Shown here in pieces: positions 25,140 to 32,965 of a stretch of 64,000 nt of DNA (within the stretch, counting starts at the first letter, position 1; the number at the start of each line of letters is the position of its first letter). The notes beneath the pieces were generated by a model, which was not told the origin of the DNA, ran no database searches, and worked only from the letters and a program-made list of their open reading frames with translations. The stretch is from Candidatus Nanopelagicales bacterium (GTDB taxonomy: Bacteria > Actinomycetota > Actinomycetes > S36-B12), in assembly GCA_030827125.1 (NCBI GenBank), contig JAURFD010000007.1, positions 62,001-126,000 of the forward strand, given 5' to 3'. A program made the position numbers and the translations under genes.

Positions 25140-25872
25140 GCTCGGGCGCGATGGCGGGGTTTCGCCGACGGCGCCACCACTGACCGGCCCGGCTCTCTTC
25201 GATCAGTCCTGGCTTGACCTGTTCTTCCTGCACTGGGCGGTCGACCCCGCCGTCGTTGCGCCTTTTATGCCACGTGGTGTGCGCCCGGACGTCTTCGATG
25301 GTGCGACGTACGTCGGGCTCGTGCCCTTCCGGATGGTCGGGGCGGGTTTGGGCCACCGGCATCCCACTCCCTATCTCGGCACCTTCCTTGAGTGCAACGT
25401 GCGCCTGTACTCGGTGGATGACGAGGGTCGACACGGTGTGGTCTTTCGCAGCCTGGAGGCCACCCGCAGCCTCACCTCCATGGCCGCCCGCTGGGGTTAT
25501 CGACTGCCCTATACCTGGGCGAACATGCACGTGCGCCGACGCGGCGACCGCTGGTGGTGGCGGTCGGATCGGCGGTATCCCCTCGGTGGTGGCTCGATGC
25601 GACTGGAGGCACAGACGGGGGAGCAGATTGAACCGACCGATCTGGAGGTATTCGTGACCGCGCGATGGGGATTGCACCACGAAGCCTTCGGGGCGACCTG
25701 GTGGACGCCCAACGAACACGACCCCTGGGTGCTGCATGCGGCCAAGGTCGTGGAGTTGCGCCAGGACCTCGTTGCTCAGGCCGGGATCGTGGTCGCTGAC
25801 CAACCGACGCTTCGACCGCTGTACTCCCCGGGCGTGTACACGGCCTTCGGATTCCCCCAGCGGATCTCCTAG
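25129..25872 (+). CDS. YqjF-like DUF2071 protein
   Basis: A 247-aa protein of the DUF2071/YqjF family: FDQSWLDLFFLHWAVDPAVVAPFMPRGVRPDVFDGATYVGLVPFRM is the hallmark N-terminal region, followed by LGTFLECNVRLYSVDDEGRHGVVFRSLEA. Predicted all-beta, acetoacetate-decarboxylase-like fold; no reaction is known. The ATG at 25129 lies within the end of the DCC gene, suggesting coupling. Confidence 0.85.
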   Translation: MLPELGRDGGVSPTAPPLTGPALFDQSWLDLFFLHWAVDPAVVAPFMPRGVRPDVFDGATYVGLVPFRMVGAGLGHRHPTPYLGTFLECNVRLYSVDDEGRHGVVFRSLEATRSLTSMAARWGYRLPYTWANMHVRRRGDRWWWRSDRRYPLGGGSMRLEAQTGEQIEPTDLEVFVTARWGLHHEAFGATWWTPNEHDPWVLHAAKVVELRQDLVAQAGIVVADQPTLRPLYSPGVYTAFGFPQRIS

Positions 25873-25909
25873 AGGGGCAAGCGGCGAGATTCGCACATAC
25901 GGTGGGGGA

Positions 25910-27457
25910 ATGCGCCGCCTCGTCGACCCGCTGCTCGGTGTCCTTGCCGCCTGGGCCGGCATTGCCGTGGGTTCTCTGGTCGCCGTCTGGCTGGGTCCGG
26001 CGTACGCACCCGTCGAGGTCGTTGCCTCGACGGCGATCGACATCCCGCCCGCGCCGGTCAAGGAGTGGGCCACATCGACGTTTGGCACGGCGACCAAGTC
26101 CGTAGTGGTGGCCATCGTCGTGATTGCCGTCGTCGCGATTGCTGCCTGGGCCGGGTCTGTCGCGCGGCAGCGGTTGGCGACCGGGGTGTGGGCGATGTTC
26201 ATCCTGGGTCTCATCGGCGCGACGGCGGCGCTGGTCCGACCGGTCGATTCAGCGTTGGCCCCCGCGCCCTCCATCGTGGCGGGTCTTGTGGCCGCTGCCG
26301 TCCTGGCCGGATTGATCCTTCTCTCCGAGCCGCGCGCGCCGACGGTTGTCATCCCGGTTGACGACCTCGACGCTCCACCCGTGGTGGTCGAGCCAACTGT
26401 TGATCGTCGCAACTTCCTGCTCGGTGTCGGGGGTGTGATTGTCCTGGCCGCGGCGGCGACCGCCAGTGCCCGGTGGCTGGGCTCGCAGGCGAGCGCCGTC
26501 GCCTCGCGCCTGTCGGCCGTCCTGCCCACTGCGGCGCAGCCACTCCCGCCGGTGCCAGCCGGAGTGCAGGCACCTGTTGCTGGCATGCCGCCGTTCATCA
26601 CTCCCAACTCAGACTTCTATCGGATCGACACCGCCGTCGTGGTGCCGCAGGTGCAGTCACAGGACTGGACGCTCACCATTGATGGCCTGGTCGGCTCGCC
26701 CGTGACCATCACGTATGACGAACTGCTCTCAATGCCGATGGTGGAGCGCGATGTGACGATCATGTGCGTCTCTAATCCGGTCGGTGGCGACTACATCGGC
26801 AATGCCCGTTGGCTTGGCACACCACTCATGCCGCTGCTGGAGCGGGCCGGGATCGATGCGGGCGCGGATCAACTGCTCAGCACGTCGGTCGACGGCTGGA
26901 CCTGCAGCACTCCGATCGAGGGGCTCGCTGACCGTGAGCCCCTGCTGGTCATCGGCATGAACGGCGAGGCGCTCCCCATCGAACACGGATTCCCCGTGCG
27001 CATGGTGATCCCAGGTCTCTACGGGTTCATCTCGGCAACGAAGTGGGTGACCCGCATCGAGGCGACGACGTACGCCGCGCAGCCGGCGTATTGGACGGTG
27101 CGTGGCTGGGCGACGGACGCACCGGTGCTCACCAGCAGCCGGATCGACGTTCCGGGCGGAGAGATCGCTGCCGGTGCAGTGCAACTCGGCGGCCTAGCGT
27201 GGGCGATGGACGGCGATGGCGTGTCCGCGGTCGAGGTGCAGATTGATGGTGGTGAGTGGCAATCGGCACAGCTGGCCGAGCAACTCAGTCCGGTGGCGTG
27301 GCGACAGTGGTGGATGGACTGGGACGCCTCCCCTGGCGAACACACGGTTGCCGTACGGGCGGTCAACGGTCGTGGTGAGGTCCAAACCGGGGATATTCGC
27401 GATGTCATCCCCGACGGTGCGACCGGCTATGACATCCGGACGGTCACCGTCGTCTGA
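25910..27457 (+). CDS. Membrane-anchored sulfite-oxidase-like molybdopterin oxidoreductase
   Basis: A 515-aa protein. The N-terminal third has several hydrophobic helices (about 5-30, 62-82, 88-107, 115-135, then 168-185 preceded by VDRRNFLLGVGG, a twin-Arg-like RRNF segment). The C-terminal part is the sulfite-oxidase Moco domain: the molybdenum ligand Cys in VTIMCVSNPVGGDYIGNARWLGTPL, then a Mo-co dimerisation Ig-like domain (VEVQIDGGEWQSAQL...WRQWWMDWDASPGEHTVAVRA). It probably oxidises or reduces a small oxyanion/S-oxide at the outer membrane face. No cytochrome partner or Moco-synthesis gene is nearby. The ATG at 25910 follows DUF2071 by 37 bp. Confidence 0.85.
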   Translation: MRRLVDPLLGVLAAWAGIAVGSLVAVWLGPAYAPVEVVASTAIDIPPAPVKEWATSTFGTATKSVVVAIVVIAVVAIAAWAGSVARQRLATGVWAMFILGLIGATAALVRPVDSALAPAPSIVAGLVAAAVLAGLILLSEPRAPTVVIPVDDLDAPPVVVEPTVDRRNFLLGVGGVIVLAAAATASARWLGSQASAVASRLSAVLPTAAQPLPPVPAGVQAPVAGMPPFITPNSDFYRIDTAVVVPQVQSQDWTLTIDGLVGSPVTITYDELLSMPMVERDVTIMCVSNPVGGDYIGNARWLGTPLMPLLERAGIDAGADQLLSTSVDGWTCSTPIEGLADREPLLVIGMNGEALPIEHGFPVRMVIPGLYGFISATKWVTRIEATTYAAQPAYWTVRGWATDAPVLTSSRIDVPGGEIAAGAVQLGGLAWAMDGDGVSAVEVQIDGGEWQSAQLAEQLSPVAWRQWWMDWDASPGEHTVAVRAVNGRGEVQTGDIRDVIPDGATGYDIRTVTVV

Positions 27458-27486
27458 TCGCAGATCTGGTCGGCCTATGCCACAAC

Positions 27487-27521
27487 GACCCTGTGGATTG
27501 CACCTGGCCGTCCACAGGGTC
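27487..27521. repeat. 11-bp perfect inverted repeat with DnaA-box-like arms
   Basis: GACCCTGTGGA (27487-27497) and TCCACAGGGTC (27511-27521) form a perfect stem with a 13-nt loop between the molybdoenzyme and the next ORF. It may terminate the upstream transcript; the arms contain CTGTGGATT and GTCCACAGG, related to DnaA boxes. Confidence 0.55.
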
Positions 27522-27540
27522 AACAGCGCACAGTGCGGCC

Positions 27541-27987
27541 ATGACAACAACAACCCCCTTTGATGACCCGATCGCTTTCGACGAGCGCTGGCCGCGCAAT
27601 GACGCGGTGCGCAACGCGCGCGCGGATGAGGATCCCCTCCTCTTCGTCGCCGACCACGTGATGCTGGCGGATCGCAGGCCCGGATCCCTGGCGATTCACG
27701 CGTCGTTTCGTGACGAAACCCCCTCCGCCCTGATCGTCATCCCAGATGCTCCCGAGGAGTGCTCGGGCGACGATCGGCGAACCTTCCTCGGCAACGTGGC
27801 GCAGGTCCTGTCCCTATCGGGGCCGCTCGAGGGCCTCGGCCTGGTGCACCATCGGATGGGGCCGAGCAGCATCACCGAGAGCGATGCCGAGTGGTCACGG
27901 ATCCTGCAGCAGACCTGCGATCAGCACGACCTGGCCTACATCGGTGTGATCGCCCGCACCTACTCCGGCGCCATAGTCCGGCTCTAG
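27541..27987 (+). CDS. Conserved-type hypothetical protein
   Basis: A 148-aa soluble protein with no confident family. Features: an acidic N-terminus, then alternating strand/helix content (LAIHASF...ALIVIPDAPEECSGDD...EGLGLVHHRMGPSSITESDAEWSRILQQTCDQHDLAYIGVIARTYSGAIVRL). The HHRMGPSSITESDAEW pattern recalls a small alpha/beta fold with a conserved His pair, but I cannot name it. Codon use matches its neighbours. ATG at 27541, stop just before the 27989 palindrome. Confidence 0.6.
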   Translation: MTTTTPFDDPIAFDERWPRNDAVRNARADEDPLLFVADHVMLADRRPGSLAIHASFRDETPSALIVIPDAPEECSGDDRRTFLGNVAQVLSLSGPLEGLGLVHHRMGPSSITESDAEWSRILQQTCDQHDLAYIGVIARTYSGAIVRL

Positions 27988-27988
27988 T

Positions 27989-28072
27989 CCACCCCTCCGC
28001 CGAGTGTGCACACCCGCGCAGGGAATTCCCCCAAATCGTGCGCGTGAGTGCACACTCGCGGAGGGGAGGTGG
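27989..28072. repeat. Long imperfect intergenic palindrome (TCGCCGAGTGTGCAC family, copy 1)
   Basis: About 34-nt arms, CCACCCCTCCGCCGAGTGTG... against ...CACTCGCGGAGGGGAGGTGG, surround a loop containing GGGAATTCCC. The core CCGAGTGTGCAC recurs at 28926 and in altered form at 45868. It fills the gap after the 148-aa gene and before the hydrolase and may act as a terminator. Confidence 0.7.
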
Positions 28073-28111
28073 CGGGTCTAGCATCGCCACAACAGACCCC
28101 CGGAGGAATGT

Positions 28112-28912
28112 ATGAGCGCACGCGTGGCACAAATCATTGGAACCGGACCGCACCGAGTGCTCGCGGTCCACGGGTGGTTCGGTCCATCGGTGTACGACGG
28201 CTTCTTCGAGATGCTGGACCCAGAAAAATTCCAGATCGCGGTCGTGCACAACCCCGGCTACGGCGACGCCTACGACGAGGTCCCGGCGGCCGACATCACC
28301 GATCTCGCACGAGCGCAACTCTCCGTCGCCGATGAACTCGGCTGGACGACGTTCGATGTCTTGGGGCACAGCTACGGCGGTGCGTCCGGACTGCGCATGG
28401 CGACTCTTGCCCCAGCACGCGTCAAGGCAGTCGTCGGCATTTGTCCGGTGATGCCCACCGGGTTCGACGCGATCGCTGTCGCGAATACCGGAGCCACCGA
28501 GGAGACCGGACCGGCCTACATGGCCTCGTATGCCAAGGGGACGGCCGCTGATGGTCCAGGCATGATCATCGCGGGCCTCGACCCTGTGCTGGCCACCGAT
28601 CCCGTGGCGTATGAAGACTTACTCGATGCCACGTTGTCGGTGATGAATGAGGAGACCTTTAGGCAGTACTTCCTGGTGTGGACGGGGGCATCGTTCGCGG
28701 ACGACGTTGTCGGGCTGTCGACACCATGCCTGTTCGTCGTAGGCGAGGATGATCCCTTCGCGCAGGTCAACTACGTGATGCCGACACAGGCGGCGATGGC
28801 GGATGGCGCGGTGCGAATCGAGACCTTGCCCGGGGGTCACTTCCTCACCGTGAGCGGTGACTGGAAGCAACTGATCCCCATGATCGAGCAGTTCCTCATC
28901 GACCGAGGCTAA
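28112..28912 (+). CDS. Alpha/beta hydrolase
   Basis: A 266-aa hydrolase of the alpha/beta-fold superfamily. Nucleophile elbow GHSYGG (about residues 86-91, Ser88), oxyanion segment VHGWFG (19-24), Asp in VVGEDDPF and catalytic His in LPGGHFLTVSG complete a triad. No signal peptide. The substrate cannot be predicted; esterase or C-C hydrolase are both possible. GGAGG precedes the ATG at 28112. It converges on ddl with a palindromic repeat between them. Confidence 0.85.
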   Translation: MSARVAQIIGTGPHRVLAVHGWFGPSVYDGFFEMLDPEKFQIAVVHNPGYGDAYDEVPAADITDLARAQLSVADELGWTTFDVLGHSYGGASGLRMATLAPARVKAVVGICPVMPTGFDAIAVANTGATEETGPAYMASYAKGTAADGPGMIIAGLDPVLATDPVAYEDLLDATLSVMNEETFRQYFLVWTGASFADDVVGLSTPCLFVVGEDDPFAQVNYVMPTQAAMADGAVRIETLPGGHFLTVSGDWKQLIPMIEQFLIDRG

Positions 28913-28925
28913 GCAGACCGTTCCA

Positions 28926-28991
28926 TCGCCGAGTGTGCACTCACGCGCAGGAAAATCGCCGAAAGTGTGCACGGCAGTGCACACTCGGCGA
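28926..28991. repeat. 16-bp perfect inverted repeat (TCGCCGAGTGTGCAC family, copy 2)
   Basis: TCGCCGAGTGTGCACT (28926-28941) and AGTGCACACTCGGCGA (28976-28991) are exact arms; the loop repeats the motif again in part (ATCGCCGAAAGTGTGCACG). It lies between convergent hydrolase and ddl genes, so it can serve as a bidirectional terminator. Confidence 0.75.
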
Positions 28992-28995
28992 CGAG

Positions 28996-29940
28996 TTAGA
29001 CGCGAGTGATGGCGCGCTCGACCAGCGCCGCCATCTGAGCGCCCATGTCGATGTCAGCGGCGACTAGTGCCTGCGGAACGAGTGATGTCTCGGTCATCCC
29101 AGGCGCGACGTTGACCTCGAGGAACCACGGCGTGCCGTCAGCATCGACGATGAGGTCGGTGCGCGACCAATCGCGTAGACCGAGGGTTGCGTGCGCGATG
29201 AGTGCGGCATCGGCTGCGGCCTGCGCGGCGACTTCACTCAATCGCGCGGGAACAAAGAAGGATGTCGTGCCCGCGGTGTAGCGCGAGGCGTAGTCGTAGA
29301 AACCGTCGTCGGGGACTATCTCGACGCCGGGCAGTGCGATCGGACCGTCAGGCCCTTCCACCACGCCGACCGAAACCTCGGTGCCGGTGATGAACTTCTC
29401 GATCAGGGCGACATCGCCGTAGGCGAAAGCCCCCACCATCGCGGCCGGCAACTCCGATGCCTCGTGGACGACGCTCACACCAAGGGCGGAACCACCCCGC
29501 GTGGGCTTGACTACGACCGGCAGGCCGAGCCCCTGCTCAACGGCAGCGATGACACCGGCAGCACCGAGTTCCCGGAAGGTTGCGTGCGGCAGAGCTACTG
29601 ACTGCGGCGTTGCGACACCTGCGCGATGCAGCAACGTCTTGGCCACCGCCTTGTCGAAAGCGAGCCGGCACGAGGCTGCTCGAGATCCGACGTACGGTAG
29701 ATCGAGGCACTCGAGCACATCTCGTACAGCGCCGTCCTCGCCAGCGGTGCCGTGGAGCAGCGGGATCGCGCAGTCAGGGCGCGACGCGGAGAGATCCTCC
29801 AACAGTGTTGAGTCGATGTCGCGCTCGATGACCATCCAGTCGGAACGCGCTGTGCGGAGGGCCTCGGCCACACGACGACCCGACCGCAGCGACACATCGC
29901 GCTCGGCGGAGAGGCCACCGGCCAGCACCATCACCTGCAT
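28996..29940 (-). CDS. ddl: D-alanine--D-alanine ligase family protein
   Basis: A 314-aa ATP-grasp ligase. N-terminal VLAGGLSAERDVSLRSGRRVAEAL (4-27), substrate motif LHGTAGEDGAVRDVLE (about 63-78), ATP-binding PVVVKPTRGGSALGVSVV and C-terminal DWSRTDLIVD and FLEVNVAPGMTETSLVPQ (canonical LEVNTLPGMT) are all present. It makes D-Ala-D-Ala for peptidoglycan or acts on a related dipeptide. At 314 aa it is slightly shorter than major Ddl enzymes, so it may be a second paralogue. It follows the aminotransferase gene by 33 nt on the same strand. Confidence 0.88.
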   Translation of the reverse strand: MQVMVLAGGLSAERDVSLRSGRRVAEALRTARSDWMVIERDIDSTLLEDLSASRPDCAIPLLHGTAGEDGAVRDVLECLDLPYVGSRAASCRLAFDKAVAKTLLHRAGVATPQSVALPHATFRELGAAGVIAAVEQGLGLPVVVKPTRGGSALGVSVVHEASELPAAMVGAFAYGDVALIEKFITGTEVSVGVVEGPDGPIALPGVEIVPDDGFYDYASRYTAGTTSFFVPARLSEVAAQAAADAALIAHATLGLRDWSRTDLIVDADGTPWFLEVNVAPGMTETSLVPQALVAADIDMGAQMAALVERAITRV

Positions 29941-29973
29941 CGTCGTCCTCTTCTCGTCGTACGGAATGCGAGA

Positions 29974-31269
29974 TCAGTTCATGTTCGGAGAGGGATTCTC
30001 CGGACCTTCAGCGTCACGCAGGACCCGAGTCGTGCCGAACGTCTGGGCGATCTCCAGCTCGGACTCCACGACACCGGCGAGTCGACGCACGCCCTCGCGA
30101 ATGCGATCGGGATCGGGGTAGCAGTAGGACAGGCGCAGGCTCTCGTGCCCCTGCTCGTCGACGAAAAACCCCGTGCCGGGCACATATGCGACGAGTGCGG
30201 CGACGGCGCGGGGCAGCATCGCCTTGGAGTCCAGTCCTTCCGGCAGCGTCACCCACGAGTAGAAGCCACCGGCCGGATGCGTCCAGGTGGTGCCCGGAGG
30301 CATCAACTGCTCCAGTGAATCCAGCAACGCATCACGGCGTTCGCGGTAGAGCTCACGGAAGACTTTGACTTGCTCGCGCCAGGGTTGGGTCGCGAGGTAT
30401 TCACTCACCGTGAGCTGGGCGTAGTTCGACGGGCACAGCACCGCGGACTCGGCTGCCAACACCAACTTCTCCCGCACGCCGTGTGGTGCGACCGCCCAGC
30501 CGACCCGCAAACCCGATGCGATCGTCTTGGAGAACGACCCGAGGTAGACGACCTGCTGGTCGTCATCCGCCCGGATCGCGCGCGGCACCGTGCCATCAAA
30601 ACCCAACAAGCCGTACGGGTCATCCTCGAGGATGAGGAGGCCTTCACGCTTGGCGATCTCAAGGACGCGTTCACGCCGCTCGCTGGTCTGGGTGACGCCG
30701 GCGGGATTGTGGAAGTTGGGAATCGTGTAGATCATCTTCGGCTTCTTGCCGGCGGCGCGTGCTTGGGTGATCGCCTCGGCGAGCGCTTCAGGAATGAGAC
30801 CGTCGTCATCCATGGGCACGTGCACGATGTCGCATTCGTAGGCACGGAAGACACCGAGTGCACCGACGTAGGAGGGTGCCTCCACGAAGACGACGTCGCC
30901 GGGATCGCAGAAGACGCGGGTGACGAGGTCGAGTGCCATCTGTGAACCCGTGGTCACGATGACGTCATCGGGGTGGGCGGTGATGCCGACGTCACTCATA
31001 ACGTCGAGAATCTGCGAGCGGAGGGTCACATCGCCCTGACCGGAGCCATACTGCAGGACCTCGGCTCCACGATCACGTACGAGTCGAGCCGCGGTCTCAG
31101 CGAGGGTGTCGAGAGGGAGCGCCGACACATAGGGCATCCCCCCGGCCAGTGAGACGACCTCGGGGCGCGATGCCACGGCGAAGAGGGCGCGAATCTCGGA
31201 GGCGGTCATGCCGCGGGCGCGGGCGGCGTAGGCATCCACCCAGGGGTCGAGACGGGAGCCTTCGCTCAT
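29974..31269 (-). CDS. PLP-dependent aminotransferase class I/II (2-aminoadipate type)
   Basis: A 431-aa fold-type I PLP enzyme without an N-terminal GntR domain. VSLAGGMP opening, GSQMALDLVTRVFCDPGD, YTIPNFHNPAGVT, LEDDPYGLL and PLP-Lys in LGSFSKTIASGLRVGWAVAP are intact. It resembles LysN/2-aminoadipate and aromatic aminotransferases; the substrate is not resolved. It is the first gene of a two-gene unit with ddl, which suggests supply or recycling of a wall-related amino acid, although this is inference. ATG at 31269 with AAAGGAGG upstream. Confidence 0.87.
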   Translation of the reverse strand: MSEGSRLDPWVDAYAARARGMTASEIRALFAVASRPEVVSLAGGMPYVSALPLDTLAETAARLVRDRGAEVLQYGSGQGDVTLRSQILDVMSDVGITAHPDDVIVTTGSQMALDLVTRVFCDPGDVVFVEAPSYVGALGVFRAYECDIVHVPMDDDGLIPEALAEAITQARAAGKKPKMIYTIPNFHNPAGVTQTSERRERVLEIAKREGLLILEDDPYGLLGFDGTVPRAIRADDDQQVVYLGSFSKTIASGLRVGWAVAPHGVREKLVLAAESAVLCPSNYAQLTVSEYLATQPWREQVKVFRELYRERRDALLDSLEQLMPPGTTWTHPAGGFYSWVTLPEGLDSKAMLPRAVAALVAYVPGTGFFVDEQGHESLRLSYCYPDPDRIREGVRRLAGVVESELEIAQTFGTTRVLRDAEGPENPSPNMN

Positions 31270-31400
31270 GACGCACCTCCTTTGCGGCCTCGGTAATCGT
31301 GACTGTCTAGTGTGGCAGTCCCTCTATGCTGACTGATGAGGGGGAGCAAGGGCTCACCGGCGGTGACATCGTCGGCGTGTCATGGAGGAGAGGCGCGGCT

Positions 31401-31493
31401 ATGGCCAAGACGCTCGGCCTGCTGGCCCTTGTCTTCGCGGTCGGTGCCCTAGGCGGCTTTGTCGGCCGCATGCTCTGGCCTGAGCCCCGCTAG
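31401..31493 (+). CDS. 30-aa single-helix membrane peptide
   Basis: ATG at 31401 has a strong GGAGGAG about 12-14 nt and AGG 8 nt upstream. The product is MAKTLGLLALVFAVGALGGF plus a GRMLWPEPR tail: one transmembrane helix with a basic, Pro-containing end. It lies between the divergent aminotransferase promoter and the convergent cwlM 3' end (31497). No homologue is recalled; coding is supported by the ribosome site and clean helix only. Confidence 0.5.
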   Translation: MAKTLGLLALVFAVGALGGFVGRMLWPEPR

Positions 31494-31496
31494 CCC

Positions 31497-32579
31497 CTAC
31501 TCGGGGGCGAAGAAGCGCGCCACTGCTGAGGCCAGCGCCTCGCCGATGGTGTCACGGAAGCGCTCGTTGTTCAGCCTCGCGGCATCACCGGGGTGTGACA
31601 GATAACCCAACTCCACCCACACGGCGGGCATCGTTGTGAGGCGCAGCAGATCCCAGGTGCGAGGGTGACTGCGGCAGTCCGTGAGATCCGTGCGTACGCA
31701 CAGTTCCTCTTGGATGAGCTCCGCGGCCAGTCGTCCACCCGAACTGCTCGGTGATCCGCCGAGCGGTGCGCCGTAGAAGAAAGTCGAGGCGCCATTGGCC
31801 CCCGGCAGATCGACGCGCTCGACATGGAGCGACAGGACCAGGTCGGCACCGGCCGTATTGGCGAAGACAGCGCGGGTGCGCTCGGTGACGAGTTCGGGTG
31901 TGGGCGGGCGTGTGTAGACCACCTGAGTGCCGAGTGCGGCAAGGCGACCTTCCACTCGGGCACACACATCGGCGAGGATTGTCGCTTCCGCGGTGGCGAA
32001 ACGCTCGTCGGCATCGGCGCCCCCGGGGTCAAGCACGATGACCTTGCCCGCGACGCCACTGCGCAGAGCATCGTGCGCCTGACGCTCACGGATCGCCACC
32101 GCGTCACCGTCACCGACCGTGCGGGTGAGTCGCTCCAGGGCCCAATAGGTCGTGAACCCGCACATTCCATCGGCGTCGAGGCCGACATTGCGCTGGAACT
32201 CGCGCAGCGCCGAGTCGGTCAGGACACCGAAGATGCCGTCGGGACGGCCGCAGTCGAAACCCATCCGCGACAGTCGCCGCTGCAGGTCCAGTACGTCGTC
32301 ACCGTGGATCAAGTGACCGGCGGTGTACGCGAGGACACGATCGCCCAGGGACCACCGCGCCTCGTCAAGGTGACGGAAGGTTTGTGGACCGACAATGCCG
32401 TCGACGGGGATCCCGCGCTGTTGCTGGAAAGTGCGGACGGCCTGCTCGACTTCCTCGTCGAACTCGATGTCGCCAGGGTCGCCAATAACGCCCGGCAACA
32501 GCCGGAGTCGCACGAGGCGTTCGCGGACATCGGCAACGGCATCACCGCTGTCCCCCCGGCGAACGAGGGGCGGTGCCAT
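31497..32579 (-). CDS. cwlM: CwlM-like protein: two PG-binding domains plus amidase_3-like domain
   Basis: A 360-aa protein with no signal peptide: two PG_binding_1 domains (about residues 5-70 and 85-150), then an N-acetylmuramoyl-L-alanine amidase fold (170-355). Of the zinc-site residues, the first His is missing (LDPGGADA instead of LDPGHGG), while Glu in TAEATI, His in LSLHVER and Glu in WVELGYLSH remain. In M. tuberculosis CwlM (Rv3915) is a cytosolic regulator that, phosphorylated by PknB, activates MurA; the trxA-trxB-sigM-murJ synteny supports orthology. Cytosolic location and the lost ligand fit a regulatory rather than hydrolytic role. Confidence 0.88.
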   Translation of the reverse strand: MAPPLVRRGDSGDAVADVRERLVRLRLLPGVIGDPGDIEFDEEVEQAVRTFQQQRGIPVDGIVGPQTFRHLDEARWSLGDRVLAYTAGHLIHGDDVLDLQRRLSRMGFDCGRPDGIFGVLTDSALREFQRNVGLDADGMCGFTTYWALERLTRTVGDGDAVAIRERQAHDALRSGVAGKVIVLDPGGADADERFATAEATILADVCARVEGRLAALGTQVVYTRPPTPELVTERTRAVFANTAGADLVLSLHVERVDLPGANGASTFFYGAPLGGSPSSSGGRLAAELIQEELCVRTDLTDCRSHPRTWDLLRLTTMPAVWVELGYLSHPGDAARLNNERFRDTIGEALASAVARFFAPE

Positions 32580-32585
32580 CGCGGC

Positions 32586-32906
32586 CTACAGGAAGGACTG
32601 CAGGTCGGACAGCAGCGCAGCCTTGGGCTTGGCGCCGATGATGGTCTTGACCACGTCACCACCAGAAAAGACGTTCATCGTCGGAATCGACGTGATCCCG
32701 TACGACGCCGCCGTCTTGGGGTTCTCGTCGACATTGAGCTTCGCGATGACGATCTTGCCGTCGTACTCGGCCGAGATCTCTTCGAGGATCGGAGCCACCA
32801 TGCGGCACGGCCCGCACCACTCGGCCCAGAAGTCGACGATGACGGGGATGTCACTTTGGAGGACGTCGGCATCGAAGGACGCGTCGGTCACGATCTTGGT
32901 GGCCAT
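32586..32906 (-). CDS. trxA: Thioredoxin
   Basis: A 106-aa thioredoxin with active site WAEWCGPCRM (Cys31, Cys34), cis-Pro in SIPTMNVFSGG and standard length. It reduces cytosolic disulfides and is recycled by TrxB encoded 59 bp upstream on the same strand. It is followed by cwlM after 6 bp. AGGAGACC-type ribosome site just before ATG 32906. Confidence 0.97.
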   Translation of the reverse strand: MATKIVTDASFDADVLQSDIPVIVDFWAEWCGPCRMVAPILEEISAEYDGKIVIAKLNVDENPKTAASYGITSIPTMNVFSGGDVVKTIIGAKPKAALLSDLQSFL

Positions 32907-32965
32907 GAGGTCTCCTGGTTGTGGGGTCCGGGTGGTGTCAGCCTACGTTGCTGTGGCCGGCAAGG

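Noticed and set aside
25015-26607. 530-aa minus-strand open frame
   Set aside because: Arg/Thr/Ala-rich shadow of the DUF2071 and molybdoenzyme genes; those have recognisable domains and it has none.
29974-31269. MocR-type regulator
   Set aside because: The PLP fold is complete but no GntR winged helix precedes it, so it is called an aminotransferase.
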